From the NCBI RefSeq assembly GCF_020176955.2, contig NZ_JAIUCZ020000022.1, forward strand, positions 1-58,817: DNA of 58,817 bases. The letters are read 5' to 3'. The notes under the pieces were generated by a model. It made no database searches, was not told the origin of the DNA, and saw nothing but the letters and a program-made list of their open reading frames with translations. Made by a program: the position numbers and the translations under genes. This document shows positions 32,014 through 40,435 of the stretch, piece by piece. The stretch comes from Nocardia sp. alder85J (lineage in GTDB: Bacteria > Actinomycetota > Actinomycetes > Mycobacteriales > Mycobacteriaceae). Position 1 is the first letter of the stretch. Each line of letters starts with the position of its first letter.

Positions 32014-32904
32014 TCACGAAGGTGTGCGTTGCACCAATTCCTGGATGAAGGCGGCGACTTCGTCAGGCTTCTCCTCAGCCATGAAGTGTCCGGCATCGAT
32101 CGGCTGGTAAGAGGCGGAGGGGGCCCACTGCCGCCACAGGGCCTGCGCGTCGAATCCAAGCTGTGAGCCCCAGCCCTGGGAGATCACCCCCACGGGCATG
32201 CCCAACTGGGCACCTGCCTTTCGGTCGGCCCGGTCCATCTCGAGGTCGATGCCGGCCGTGGCCCGGTAGTCGGCGACGATGGACGGAACAGCGCGCGAGC
32301 AACTGTCGATGTAGTGCTGCCGCACTCGCGGTGGGAATGTGGTTCCGGCGGGATCCCATGCGTCGAGGAACGAGCTGAAGAAGTCCTCGGCGACTGCTTC
32401 GATCATCCTCTCGGGCAAGCCCTTTGGTTGCGCCATCAGGTATAGGTGCCACGCGACCGCCGCGTCGACGCCATGCAACACGTCCCAGGTGTCCATGGTC
32501 GGCAAGACATCCAGGATTCCCAAGTGGGTGATCTTCTCCGGGTGGTCGAGCGCGGCCCGGACTCCCACGAGGGCTCCCCTGTCATGACCGATCAAGCTGA
32601 ACTGTTCTGCTCCTATATCGCGCACGATGTTGACGATGTCGCGCGCCATGGTCCGCTTCGAGTAGGTGTCGGGGCTCGTATCGTCGGGTTTATCGCTAGC
32701 GCCGTAGCCACGCAGGTCGGGCACGATAACCAAATACCGCTGCGCGAGTTTGCGGGCGACGTGGCGCCACATGAGGTGAGTTTGCGGGAAGCCGTGCAGC
32801 AGGACGATGGGATCACCCTCACCACCGATGGCGACATTCAGATGGGCGCGGCCGTCCCCGGGCACCCGTCGGTAGTCGAAGCCGTCGATCGTCGTGCTCG
32901 TCAT
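32014..32904 (-). CDS. Alpha/beta hydrolase, haloacetate dehalogenase/epoxide hydrolase type
   Basis: This is a 296-residue alpha/beta hydrolase. HGFPQTHLMWRHVARKLAQR carries the oxyanion hole, DLRGYGASDKP follows, and the nucleophile elbow GHDRGA has an Asp, as in haloacetate dehalogenases and epoxide hydrolases. LDVLPT and AQPKGLPE are also typical of the fluoroacetate-dehalogenase branch. The catalytic His is in IDAGHFMAEEKP. Some substrate-pocket residues of true defluorinases cannot be confirmed, so the substrate is open. It follows a TetR gene by 47 bases on the same strand and is probably controlled by it. Confidence 0.82.
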   Translation of the reverse strand: MTSTTIDGFDYRRVPGDGRAHLNVAIGGEGDPIVLLHGFPQTHLMWRHVARKLAQRYLVIVPDLRGYGASDKPDDTSPDTYSKRTMARDIVNIVRDIGAEQFSLIGHDRGALVGVRAALDHPEKITHLGILDVLPTMDTWDVLHGVDAAVAWHLYLMAQPKGLPERMIEAVAEDFFSSFLDAWDPAGTTFPPRVRQHYIDSCSRAVPSIVADYRATAGIDLEMDRADRKAGAQLGMPVGVISQGWGSQLGFDAQALWRQWAPSASYQPIDAGHFMAEEKPDEVAAFIQELVQRTPS

Positions 32905-32951
32905 GGGCGCACCTTTCATAGGTGGAGTTGGGTTGGGTTGACACGCTGCGG

Positions 32952-33611
32952 TCAGGAGAAAATGGCCCGCAGCGCCGGCACCGGGGTCGTGACGCTGGCC
33001 CGCAGTGCGGGAATGAGGATGGTGTCGACCAGGTGAGTCAGGTACTCGGGTCCGGCGGGAAGCCCGTTGAGCCTGCGCAGGAGCAGTACCGATCCGGTGA
33101 TTTCCTCGTAGGGGAACGGCTGCGCGCCCGCAGGAAGCTCGCCCCTGCCGATGGCGGCCGATAACACCGACTCAGGCAGCTTCGCCCCGGTCGGCCCGGT
33201 CGACTCCTCGATGTAGCGGCACAAATCGGGGTCCTCCAAGCCTGCTTGCAGCAGCATCAAGCTCATCGCCGGGTCAGCCGAGCGCATCGTGGTATCGAGC
33301 CGGTCGCAGAGGGCAATCAAGTCTCCTCGCAGGGAGCCCGTGTCGACGGCGACAGCTGAGTTGCCCGACGCTGGGCCGACCTTCACCGCAGCGACAACCA
33401 TGTCGCGTTTCGTCTCCCAGCGCCGGTACAACGTCGCCTTCGATGCCCGGGCACGGCGCGCGACCGCCTCGAACGTCAACCCGTCATAACCCACCTCGCC
33501 CAGCAGCTCCAACGCGCACGCGAGGATCTCGGCCTCGCGTGCGCGGTCACGAGGCCGTCCGGTACGCGCCTCGGCGACCTGATCTCCGGAACCAGCATTA
33601 CGAAACGACAC
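32952..33611 (-). CDS. TetR-family repressor
   Basis: This is a 219-residue protein with a GTG start at 33611. The N-terminal HTH (ILACALELLGEVGYDGLTFE followed by AVARRARASKATLYRRW) is canonical, and the C-terminal half is a ligand-binding helical domain (TetR_C_11-like). It is upstream of the hydrolase on the same strand. The A+T-richer leader at 33600-33630 contains AACG-ACA-CGTT, a possible operator half-palindrome around the start. It likely represses itself and the hydrolase until an inducer binds. Confidence 0.87.
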   Translation of the reverse strand: MSFRNAGSGDQVAEARTGRPRDRAREAEILACALELLGEVGYDGLTFEAVARRARASKATLYRRWETKRDMVVAAVKVGPASGNSAVAVDTGSLRGDLIALCDRLDTTMRSADPAMSLMLLQAGLEDPDLCRYIEESTGPTGAKLPESVLSAAIGRGELPAGAQPFPYEEITGSVLLLRRLNGLPAGPEYLTHLVDTILIPALRASVTTPVPALRAIFS

Positions 33612-33742
33612 GTTCTGTACCGTAACATGTCAGGAACTCTTCCCCTATGGGCCTGCCCACTCAGACGTGGGCTGCGATGAGCACATTCCGTGAGATCGTG
33701 AGCGCAAGCTCGCCGAGTTCGGGCCGGACCCGCTGGACCGAG

Positions 33743-35130
33743 TCAGTCATCGCGGGCGTCGGGGTCCCGCAACGGCCGATGAGCCCCGCCGAGGTCGGGC
33801 AGGTTGAAAGCGTAGTGGCCGTCGATCCCGATGTGGCTGCGGATGAACGCAGACAGTCTCGCCTCGTCGGTGTCGAGCACCGGATAGCCCTGGGCGCGTA
33901 GCTGTTCCACGGCCCGGTTGCTGTAGACGGTGTTCCACAACACGACGCAGTTGAGCACCAGGCCGAGCGAGGACAGCTGGTCCTCCATGCCCTCGTAGTA
34001 GGTGCGCACCATCTCGCCTTTCTTGCCGTGGTAGATCCGACGGGCGAGGTCGTGGCGTCCTTCCACGAGGTTGGCCTGGGATTTTCCCTCGCGTCGGTAG
34101 GGTTCGTCGTCGGCCAGGCGCAGGATGTGCAGGGTCTTGAAGATCCGCCCGTAGTGGGCGATGGCCTGGCCCAGTGGGGTCGGGTTGCCGTCGCGGGAGA
34201 TCATGCGGGTGACATCGTGGGCGGAGACCTCGCACGAATGGATCGACACCGCGACCCGGCACATGTCCTCCCAGTGGGCGGCGATCCTGGCTGTGTCGAT
34301 GTGGCCCCGCGCGGCCTGATTGAGCGGCCCGTAGTCGGCGTTGTCGTCGAAGCGCCACAGCCGCTGGTCGGGCAGGTTCGCCAACTGCGGCCGGTACTGG
34401 CGACCGGTCAAATGCAGCAGGCCGAACACGATGTCGGAGTACGAGCCGGTGTCGGTGATGATGGCCTCGGGCACTTTTCCGCCCCGCTGCAATTGCACCA
34501 CGTCGACGACGTTCAACGAGTCGCGCGGCGTTCCGGCCACGACCTTGGCAGCCAGACCGGCGGCTTGGTCGTTGAGCATGTTCAACCAGGTGATGCCGCG
34601 TTTGCGGCCGAAAAACCTCGGGCTCGGGCGGGCGTGGATACTGCGGACCGGGACCACGAACCGGATTCCATCGATGGAGGCCAACAGACCACCACCCCAC
34701 ACCTGTGCCAATGGGATCTCGGCCTGGGCATCGACGAGCGCGGCGTTGGCCGCGGCCAACGTGTCCAGTCGCACGTAGTTCTGGTCGACGTGGTGCAGCC
34801 GATCACGGGTCAGACCCGGCACGCCGGGGCTGGTCACCGGTTTGAAGCCGACGTTCATCGCGTTCGCGCACAGGACCCCGGCGACCGACAGCCCGAGATC
34901 GGCCACCCTGGCGTGGTTTCCGGAGGCGTGGGTGAACGCCTCGGTGAAACCGGGAACCCAGGACATGACCTCCAACACCAGCTCGGGCAGGTCGATCTCC
35001 GGCAGCATCGCCTCGACTCGTCGCCGCAGATCGACCAGTGACGCCGGGTCGGGCACCGCCTTGAGCGCGGCCAGATGCAGCTTGCCGTCCTCATCGACCG
35101 ATGCGGCACGAGCGCGCGAAAGCCGCCGTG
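33743..35130 (-). pseudogene. Tn3-family transposase, C-terminal half only
   Basis: This frame encodes the catalytic DDE_Tnp_Tn3 half: GVPGLTRDRLHHVDQNYVRL, SIDGIRFVVPV, TDTGSYSDIVFGLLHLTGR, FKTLHILRLADDEPYRR and VLWNTVYSNRAVEQLRAQG. Full Tn3 transposases are about 960-1000 residues; about 530 N-terminal residues are missing. Reading continues upstream of the ATG at 35056 with family-like sequence (VDEDGKLHLAALKAVPDP) until about 35130, where it meets a + strand fragment. No Tn3 terminal repeat was identified at either side. Confidence 0.82.
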
Positions 35131-35235
35131 GCGGAAGTGGATTCGAACCTGAACGCGCACGTGGTGGCGTTCATGCGGTGGCTGGTACACGAGACCGACG
35201 AACTGCCGACCCGGCCGGCGGCACCAACCTCATGA
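35101..35235 (+). pseudogene. Unidentified 3' gene fragment at the Tn3 junction
   Basis: Forty-four codons with GC-rich third positions read AKAAVAEVDSNLNAHVVAFM, then RWLVHETDELPTRP and a normal stop. It abuts and partly overlaps the broken end of the Tn3 transposase and has no ribosome site, so it is probably the tail of a gene lost in the rearrangement. An independent 44-residue gene is possible. Confidence 0.35.
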
Positions 35236-35245
35236 GACGGCACAC

Positions 35246-35653
35246 CTAGCTGGGCTGGTCCAGCGGTTCGGAGCAGATCGCGCATCCGCGCGGTCGGGGG
35301 CCGTAGTCGATCGGGGACACGGTGGGGAACTGCTTGGTCCACTCGTTCAGCAGGTCCAGATCCAGTGCCAGCTGCTGGGCGGCGAGCACGGTGGTCACCG
35401 GGTCGAGGTCAGCGGTGACCCACAGCCGGTAGTGCGGGTGCTCTGTGTCTTTCATCATGGAATGCGAGTGCTCAACCTCGGTGACCACGACCGTGAGGCT
35501 GCGGCTGACGCCGTCGAATATCAATCGTTCCCCCACCCGGGGGACGACGGGGGCGTGCACCTCGAACTGCAGGTGTGTGTCGTCGCCGTCGTAGTCGTCC
35601 GGTGGAGGAACGTTCACCCACAGCCGATACGCCAGCCAATTCGACGGGAACAT
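35246..35653 (-). CDS. Hypothetical protein, 135 aa
   Basis: An ATG at 35653 (MFPSNWLAYRLWVNVPPPDD) starts a beta-rich soluble protein with HLQFEVHAPVVPRVGERLIF, then a C-terminal knuckle with two cysteines (GCAICSEPL). No family recognised. It lies between the Tn3 fragment and the Eis-like gene. Confidence 0.55.
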   Translation of the reverse strand: MFPSNWLAYRLWVNVPPPDDYDGDDTHLQFEVHAPVVPRVGERLIFDGVSRSLTVVVTEVEHSHSMMKDTEHPHYRLWVTADLDPVTTVLAAQQLALDLDLLNEWTKQFPTVSPIDYGPRPRGCAICSEPLDQPS

Positions 35654-35690
35654 ACTGCCAGACAATACCTTTGGCCGGACGCCGCGGCGG

Positions 35691-36863
35691 TCAGAACAGG
35701 TCGGGCAGCCACGGCTGGTGCCCAGTGGTGGCCGCGACCAGCCGGGCCAGGTCAGTGGGGACCGCGGCGGTGACGCCGTCGAAGCGGGCCGCGGCCGGGG
35801 ATGGGTAGCCGCCGGCGTACCAGGTGGCCAGCTGCCCGGCGGTGAACGTGACGGTGGGCTCGCTGATACCAGGCCCGATCTCGATCTCGGCGGTGCCGTC
35901 GGTGATGTGCAGCCGGTAGCGGCGGGCCGTCGCGTCGGGGTCGTGGACCTCGATCACCGTGGTGAGGTCGGTGTCGGCGGGCCACCCGCGCAGGCGCAGT
36001 GCGGCGGGGACGTCGAGGATGCGCAGCATCCACGGGTGCCATGCCTCGGTGGTGACCCGGTATCGGTGCAGGCCGTGCAGCAGCACCGGGTACGGCGGGA
36101 GCGCGCCGCGGCGGAATTGCACTGTCTCGCAGCGGCTGTGGTGACCACCGAGCATTCCGGCGGCGGCCGTCGGGCTGGTGGCCCAGAAGTCGTGGACGAT
36201 CAGGTTCATGCCGCGGGGTTCGCGCCGTGCTGTGGCCAGGGTCAGCACGCCCTCGACCCGGCCGCCGGGTACCCGGAACTGGTAGGTGGTGAGGGCGCTT
36301 TTGGTGGTTTTCCAGTCCCACCACCAGTCCGGGCGCAGCACGGGGCCGTTCCAGTCGGCGGCCAGGTCGCGTTGCAGTGCCCGGCCCGACACGGTGAGGC
36401 CGGTGTCGACGTCGTGGTCGCCGCGGTCGAACGCGGTGCGCAGGTCGGCGGTGGCGATGGCGTGGGCGTGGACGGGGACCGGGGCCTGCCATCCCAGCGA
36501 GCGGGCGTAGCGGTTGGAGGAGGTCCAGATCGTGGCGACCGCGGCGCCGCCGATCGCGCGCAGTGCGCGCAGCCGTTCGGTCATCAGCTGGCCGGCGAGC
36601 AGCCGGCCGCGTTCCTCCGGTGCGACGCACCCGTCGCCGAGGCAGGCCGCTGACACGGGCCGGCCGCCGAAGTACTGGTGCACCGGCAGTCCGAGGCCGC
36701 CGCCGACGACCCGCCCGGCACGGATCGCCAGCTGCACCGAGGCCCGCTCGCGCAGGGCGGTGATGTCGCCGACCGGGTGCCCGAAGGCCCGCGCCGCCAG
36801 CTGCGTGAACTGCTGCCACAGTTGCTCATCGTCGGGTTCGGTGAAGGTGTATTCGCTGGACAC
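35691..36863 (-). CDS. Eis-family GNAT N-acetyltransferase
   Basis: This is a 390-residue protein with the Eis three-part layout: an N-terminal GNAT domain, a second GNAT-like domain and a C-terminal SCP2-like domain. The acetyl-CoA-binding motif is CVAPEERGRLLAGQLM (about residues 79-94). The region corresponding to the Eis S-E-x-x-x-Y-G-R-F-G-Y segment is altered (TSSNRYARSLGW). The protein ends in PDLF, giving the usual C-terminal carboxylate near the active site. Eis enzymes acetylate amines, including aminoglycosides. GTG 36863 was chosen for the GGGGGAA site upstream. Resistance is possible but not shown. Confidence 0.78.
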   Translation of the reverse strand: MSSEYTFTEPDDEQLWQQFTQLAARAFGHPVGDITALRERASVQLAIRAGRVVGGGLGLPVHQYFGGRPVSAACLGDGCVAPEERGRLLAGQLMTERLRALRAIGGAAVATIWTSSNRYARSLGWQAPVPVHAHAIATADLRTAFDRGDHDVDTGLTVSGRALQRDLAADWNGPVLRPDWWWDWKTTKSALTTYQFRVPGGRVEGVLTLATARREPRGMNLIVHDFWATSPTAAAGMLGGHHSRCETVQFRRGALPPYPVLLHGLHRYRVTTEAWHPWMLRILDVPAALRLRGWPADTDLTTVIEVHDPDATARRYRLHITDGTAEIEIGPGISEPTVTFTAGQLATWYAGGYPSPAAARFDGVTAAVPTDLARLVAATTGHQPWLPDLF

Positions 36864-36883
36864 GAGCGTTTCCCCCGGGGGTG

Positions 36884-37062
36884 TCAGTAGCCGGTCGCGG
36901 TGCGTACGGCCGTGGCGTCGATGGGTACGAAGAAGCTGCGTTCGTAGGTGAGCACCACCTGGTGGTGCTGGTTGGTGCCGGTGGTGGCGCAGGTGACGAT
37001 CCCCAGGTGCGGGCGGGTCGCGGAGCGGCGGGCGGCGAGGATCTCGGTGGTGGCATAGAGGG
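36884..37062 (-). pseudogene. C-terminal fragment of a MaoC-like dehydratase
   Basis: The minus frame reads LYATTEILAARRSATRPHLG, then IVTCATTGTNQHHQVVLTYE, RSFFVPI and a normal stop, the last strands of a MaoC/hot-dog hydratase. The 5' part is missing: sequence beyond about 37062 belongs to a + strand fragment, and an in-frame stop occurs at about 37079. It is a decapitated gene. Confidence 0.65.
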
Positions 37063-37377
37063 GAGACCGAGCCCGTCACCGGCGATGTCGACGGCGATGT
37101 CGAGCACTACTCGAACGCACACCTGGCGTCGCTGCACGCCGACTACGGTTACGGCGGTAGCGGCGAATCAGAGCTGGTCGACAACGAATTCTGGGCCAGA
37201 TTCCCCCGGTTGCGAGGCTGGTGGGAAGCCAAGGAACAGCTCCTGGCCACCAGCTTGGTCGCCGATATCCGTCAGATACCGCCGCTGCCTGCGGGCTATA
37301 ACGTCCTCGAACAGAGCTATCGGCAGGAAGTGGACCGTATCGCGAATGACCGGATATGGCCGGTGCCGGTCGGATAG
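37060..37377 (+). pseudogene. 5'-truncated gene of unknown function
   Basis: About 105 codons of good coding quality run to TAG at 37375: GDVEHYSNAHLASLHADYGY, then ELVDNEFWARFPRLRGWWEA, ATSLVADIRQIPPLPAGYNV and VDRIANDRIWPVPVG. No in-frame ATG or GTG exists near the front, and the fragment begins exactly where the oppositely oriented MaoC fragment is broken. A terminator hairpin follows. Family not recognised. Confidence 0.55.
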
Positions 37378-37429
37378 GCTCGGTGTCCTACCCTGCGCGG
37401 TAATGAGATCAGGAGTCGCGCCCTGATCC

Positions 37430-37457
37430 GATGGCCCCGGCTTCGGTCGGGGCCATC
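37430..37457. terminator. Hairpin terminator after the truncated + gene
   Basis: GATGGCCCCG pairs perfectly with CGGGGCCATC around an 8-base GCTTCGGT loop. It lies 52 bases after the stop at 37377. Confidence 0.75.
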
Positions 37458-37475
37458 GCTGTGCCGAGACAAGAA

Positions 37476-37504
37476 CGCCGCCCCCTCTGGTGATGGGGAC
37501 GGCG
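37476..37504. terminator. Hairpin terminator for the XRE gene
   Basis: CGCCGCCCCC pairs with GGGGACGGCG (one mismatch) around a 9-base loop, 44 bases beyond the end of the minus-strand regulator gene (37548). Confidence 0.65.
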
Positions 37505-37547
37505 ATCCTGGACGAGCAACGCGCGAAATGCGCGTGCTGCCTCAAGG

Positions 37548-38771
37548 TTACGCCGCGACCCCGACACGGCGGGCGAGATCCGCGACGTCCTCCCGCATCC
37601 CGCTCGGCGGCCGCGCCTGCAACTCGCGGATCATCGACTTCGCGAACCCGTTGTAGCGGATCGTCTCAGACGCGGTCCGCTCCGACTTGTCCAGCAACGC
37701 GAGTACCGCCGTGGACTGCTTCCGCTCGGCGTGCGCGCGTGCCACCTCGATCATGTGGCGGGCCCGCCGCGGCACCGACACGATCTCGTCCGCGTCGAAC
37801 TTGTTCGCTGCCGCCAACGCTTCTCCTGGCCGCTGCAACTCCACGCCGAGCGTGACCGCGTGCGCCTGCATCACCGGCCGGGAAAAGCTGGTCTGTACGT
37901 GCCGGTAGGCCGGGCCGAGCCGATCGGCGTACCGATCCGCTCGCTCCCACGCGGCCCACGCCTCACCGTGCCGGCCGGTGCGGGCGTGCACGTACGCGAT
38001 CTCCGCTTCCAGCGCACCGACGATCCCACGCCAGTCGTCCGCGGTGGAGTCTCGCTCGATATAGGGAACGATGCGGTCGGCGGCGTCGCGGGCGAGGCTG
38101 ATTGCCTCATCCCATCTGCCCGCATCGCGCAGGGCCTGCACCATCGCCCACGCGGAGCAGGCGATCACGTACGGGTCGTCGGACTCGATACCCTCCGACA
38201 TCCCACGATCCGCGACCAGCCACACCAGTTCCGGTGACGGCTGGTACGCCAAGTAGAAATCCGCCAACTGGTATGTGCCTGCGAGGATCTTGCGTGCGGT
38301 CCGGCGGTCGTCCCCGCGGGCACGTGCAGCGGCCTGCGCGTCCCGCAGCAGGTCCGGTAGCAGGATGCCGAGCTGGGTCCGGTGGTCAGGTGACCGGTGT
38401 CGAACATCCCACGCGGTCCGGAGCCGTTCGGCGAGGTGCCCCACGCTGGTCTGATGATCGGGCGGGGTGAGCCGGAATTCGGTCAGGGCTTCCTGGACCA
38501 GGCCGAGTGCGGCGTGGCGCTCTCCGGCGAACATGGAGACCGATACCGCGTACCCGTCGCCGGTGAGGTCGGCCAGGTCCCGGAGCCCGAGTGCCTGGGC
38601 GATCTGTACCAGGACCGGCAGTTTCGGTTCCTTCAGCCTGCCGTTCTCGACCGCCTTGACCCATTCCTTGCTCTTGCCGATCAGTCCGCCTAGGACCGGT
38701 TGCGACATGCCGATGCGTTCTCGATGTTTCTTGATGCGCTGCCCTATCGGCAGGCTGCTGTCAGCTTGCAC
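37548..38771 (-). CDS. XRE-family regulator with TPR-like C-terminus
   Basis: This is a 407-residue protein. Residues about 8-65 are an XRE/HTH_3 domain (IGQRIKKHRERIGMSQPVLG, then GLIGKSKEWVKAVENGRL). The remaining 330 residues are alpha-helical and TPR-like (e.g. ACSAWAMVQALRDAGRWDEA, AYVHARTGRHGEAWAAWERA), as in peptide- or ligand-sensing regulators. It is divergent from an operon of small genes, and the intergenic region holds palindromic repeats that are its most likely operators. It probably sets the on/off state of that operon, and perhaps of traA downstream. Confidence 0.8.
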   Translation of the reverse strand: MQADSSLPIGQRIKKHRERIGMSQPVLGGLIGKSKEWVKAVENGRLKEPKLPVLVQIAQALGLRDLADLTGDGYAVSVSMFAGERHAALGLVQEALTEFRLTPPDHQTSVGHLAERLRTAWDVRHRSPDHRTQLGILLPDLLRDAQAAARARGDDRRTARKILAGTYQLADFYLAYQPSPELVWLVADRGMSEGIESDDPYVIACSAWAMVQALRDAGRWDEAISLARDAADRIVPYIERDSTADDWRGIVGALEAEIAYVHARTGRHGEAWAAWERADRYADRLGPAYRHVQTSFSRPVMQAHAVTLGVELQRPGEALAAANKFDADEIVSVPRRARHMIEVARAHAERKQSTAVLALLDKSERTASETIRYNGFAKSMIRELQARPPSGMREDVADLARRVGVAA

Positions 38772-38845
38772 GGTGGTGCCTTTCGCTGGTGTTGCTCGTC
38801 ACTGACCAGCGTAATCGTGTGCCGCCGAACGTGAAGCACAGTTGC

Positions 38846-38932
38846 GATACGGAATGCGCGACATGAGCGGGTACGGAATGTACCTGACAGGGGTACGAAA
38901 TGTACCCGGCGCGTAGGGGTACGGACTGTACC
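38846..38932. promoter_or_regulatory. Array of palindromic operators between XRE gene and small-gene operon
   Basis: Three near-identical 15-bp palindromes are present: GGTACGGAATGTACC at 38870, GGTACGAAATGTACC at 38892 and GGTACGGACTGTACC at 38918. A degenerate fourth copy (GATACGGAATGCGCG) lies at 38846. Start-to-start spacing is 24, 22 and 26 bp, about two helical turns, so bound proteins would line up on one face. The position beside the XRE gene suggests cooperative autoregulation. Confidence 0.75.
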
Positions 38933-39056
38933 CCTCGCGGTATCGCAGCGGCCATAACGTGTGATCAACGTCGCCGCCGGGTCGACCGTACACCACTCGG
39001 GCCGGGGCCGAGGTCCCCGGCGGCGGCGTATTCCAACGGACAACGGAGTGTGCCCG

Positions 39057-39284
39057 ATGACGCCGATGACGCTGCACGAACTGCAAGCGCTGGCCGCGCT
39101 GGCCGGCGCCGACTTGACCCCGGCCGAGATCAGCACCGAGACCGGTCTTTCCGTGCGCACCGTCCGGCGGGCGCTCTGGAATCTGGCCTACGCCTCCATG
39201 ATCAGCATCCAGAGCACCGGCCGCTACACGATGACACGGTCAGGGCGGACCGTATATACAGCCAAACGGCGATTGCTGGTGTGA
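39057..39284 (+). CDS. Small winged-helix protein, 75 aa
   Basis: An ATG at 39057 (MTPMTLHELQALAALAGADL) has GGAG 7 bases upstream. The helix-turn-helix is LTPAEISTETGLSVRTVRRA, followed by a wing (RYTMTRSGRTVY). It is the first gene of the small-gene operon and is divergent from the XRE regulator; the two may act as a regulatory pair at the shared operators. Confidence 0.7.
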   Translation: MTPMTLHELQALAALAGADLTPAEISTETGLSVRTVRRALWNLAYASMISIQSTGRYTMTRSGRTVYTAKRRLLV

Positions 39285-39285
39285 C

Positions 39286-39615
39286 ATGTGCGGCTGGCAC
39301 GGCTGGAACCTCGCCGGACTGCTGGCCGCTGTCGGCATCCCCTTGATCACCGGGACTGTAGCCATGCTCTGGCGACGGCCCGACCGACCGAAAAGCACTG
39401 CGACACAACGGAAGGAGGTGAGTGCGTGGCGATCGAGCCCGGCCCCAACGGCCAGTCGAACGACAACTGGAACGAGCAGCCGACCGGAGACGGCGGTGAC
39501 GCGCGTGACGGCTACGGCCGCAGTACGGACTGAGCACCATGCACGGCAGCTCCACAACGCCCGGCCGCTCACATTGACCGGCCGGGCGTCCCCATATCCA
39601 GGAGATCCATGTTGA
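39286..39615 (+). CDS. Small membrane protein (3' end uncertain)
   Basis: An ATG at 39286, one base after the previous stop, begins MCGWHGWNLAGLLAAVGIPL and continues through one transmembrane helix to LWRRPDRP. Codon bias is good to about 39420 but poor after that, where a different frame (39426) carries the coding signal. The last 60 residues may therefore be read-through of little importance. Confidence 0.45.
   Translation: MCGWHGWNLAGLLAAVGIPLITGTVAMLWRRPDRPKSTATQRKEVSAWRSSPAPTASRTTTGTSSRPETAVTRVTATAAVRTEHHARQLHNARPLTLTGRASPYPGDPC
39426..39533 (+). CDS. 35-aa peptide with perfect ribosome site
   Basis: AAGGAGGTGA precedes the GTG at 39426 by 4-5 bases, and nearly every third position in the 35 codons is G or C. 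The peptide (IEPGPNGQSNDNWNEQPTGD...) is acidic and Gly/Asn-rich. It lies wholly inside the 3' part of the gene at 39286 in another frame, so one of the two overlapping frames is presumably silent or the overlap is real. Confidence 0.55.
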   Translation: MAIEPGPNGQSNDNWNEQPTGDGGDARDGYGRSTD

Positions 39616-39749
39616 TCGTGATCGTGGTCGCGGCAGTGCTGTGGGGTGTCGTGGTCCTGGCCATCGGGGCCCGGACCACGGCCCAGCGGACCGGCCGGAC
39701 CGTGGCCGAGATCAAGGAACGCATCGAAGATGAGGACCGCGCCGCGTGA
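39609..39749 (+). CDS. Small single-pass membrane protein, 46 aa
   Basis: The ATG at 39609 has AGGAG 4 bases upstream. MLIVIVVAAVLWGVVVLAIG is a membrane helix, followed by a charged helix (EIKERIEDEDRAA). It overlaps the next gene by GTGA. It is too short for most gene finders. Function unknown. Confidence 0.65.
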   Translation: MLIVIVVAAVLWGVVVLAIGARTTAQRTGRTVAEIKERIEDEDRAA

Positions 39750-39931
39750 CATCCAGCTACCACACACTGCCCTCTGTCGTTATCGATCTGTGGCGTACCC
39801 GTCACCACGACTGCCGGACCGACCCAGGCCATATGGCCGACGACCGGGAGGCCGAGTTTGTGCGCACCGAGCACTCCGGCCACGGCGCGGCCTGCCGCCA
39901 GCTTGCCGCCGCACAGAAGCTGCGCCGCTGA
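39746..39931 (+). CDS. His/Cys-containing small protein, 61 aa
   Basis: A GTG at 39746 overlaps the previous stop. SSYHTLPSVVIDLWRTRHHD is followed by CRTDPGHMADD and RTEHSGHGAAC; several His and Cys residues could bind a metal. Its stop overlaps the next ATG (TGATG). Family unknown. Confidence 0.6.
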   Translation: MTSSYHTLPSVVIDLWRTRHHDCRTDPGHMADDREAEFVRTEHSGHGAACRQLAAAQKLRR

Positions 39932-40185
39932 TGACCGCCGGACCGATCCAGATCTCCGATGCACGAGACGGCTGGTCCTTCGCCCCGTACGGCCCGACCG
40001 GTCCGCAACTCGTGCGTGACTACGACGACGGCCTGACCGGCTATATCCGGGCCACCACACCGGTCACCGTGGCATGGACGATTATCAACGCCGATCGGAT
40101 ACTGCGGCAGGCATCGGCCGTTGACGTCGCCACAGCGCGCGCGGCTGCTGATACCTGGGTCGCGCGCCGCGGCGAGGCCCAGTGA
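39931..40185 (+). CDS. Small hypothetical protein, 84 aa
   Basis: An ATG at 39931 overlaps the preceding stop. The product begins IQISDARDGWSFAPYGPTGP, then has a beta segment and a C-terminal helix (ILRQASAVDVATARAAADTW). It overlaps the next gene by GTGA. No family recognised. Confidence 0.6.
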   Translation: MTAGPIQISDARDGWSFAPYGPTGPQLVRDYDDGLTGYIRATTPVTVAWTIINADRILRQASAVDVATARAAADTWVARRGEAQ

Positions 40186-40385
40186 ACCCCGAACCGCCGG
40201 GCAACCGGCTGATCCTCGCCGAGATCGCCGCGGCGCATGACGTCATCACCGATCTGGTCTGCGATATCGGCTCCCTGCGAACCCAGATCGCAGAGACGCG
40301 GATGGTGCTCGGCGCTTTGACGGTCCTAACGGTGCTCGGCGCGTTCGCTACGGTCGTGGCTGCGGTCACCCGGCCCAGACACTGA
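40182..40385 (+). CDS. Small tail-anchored membrane protein, 67 aa
   Basis: A GTG at 40182 overlaps the previous stop. An N-terminal amphipathic helix (NRLILAEIAAAHDVITDLV) precedes one C-terminal transmembrane helix (MVLGALTVLTVLGAFATVVA). Function unknown. Confidence 0.6.
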   Translation: MNPEPPGNRLILAEIAAAHDVITDLVCDIGSLRTQIAETRMVLGALTVLTVLGAFATVVAAVTRPRH

Positions 40386-40435
40386 CATTTCCGGCCCGAT
40401 CGGCGCTGCACCCCTGATCTCTACGGTGCCGCGCG

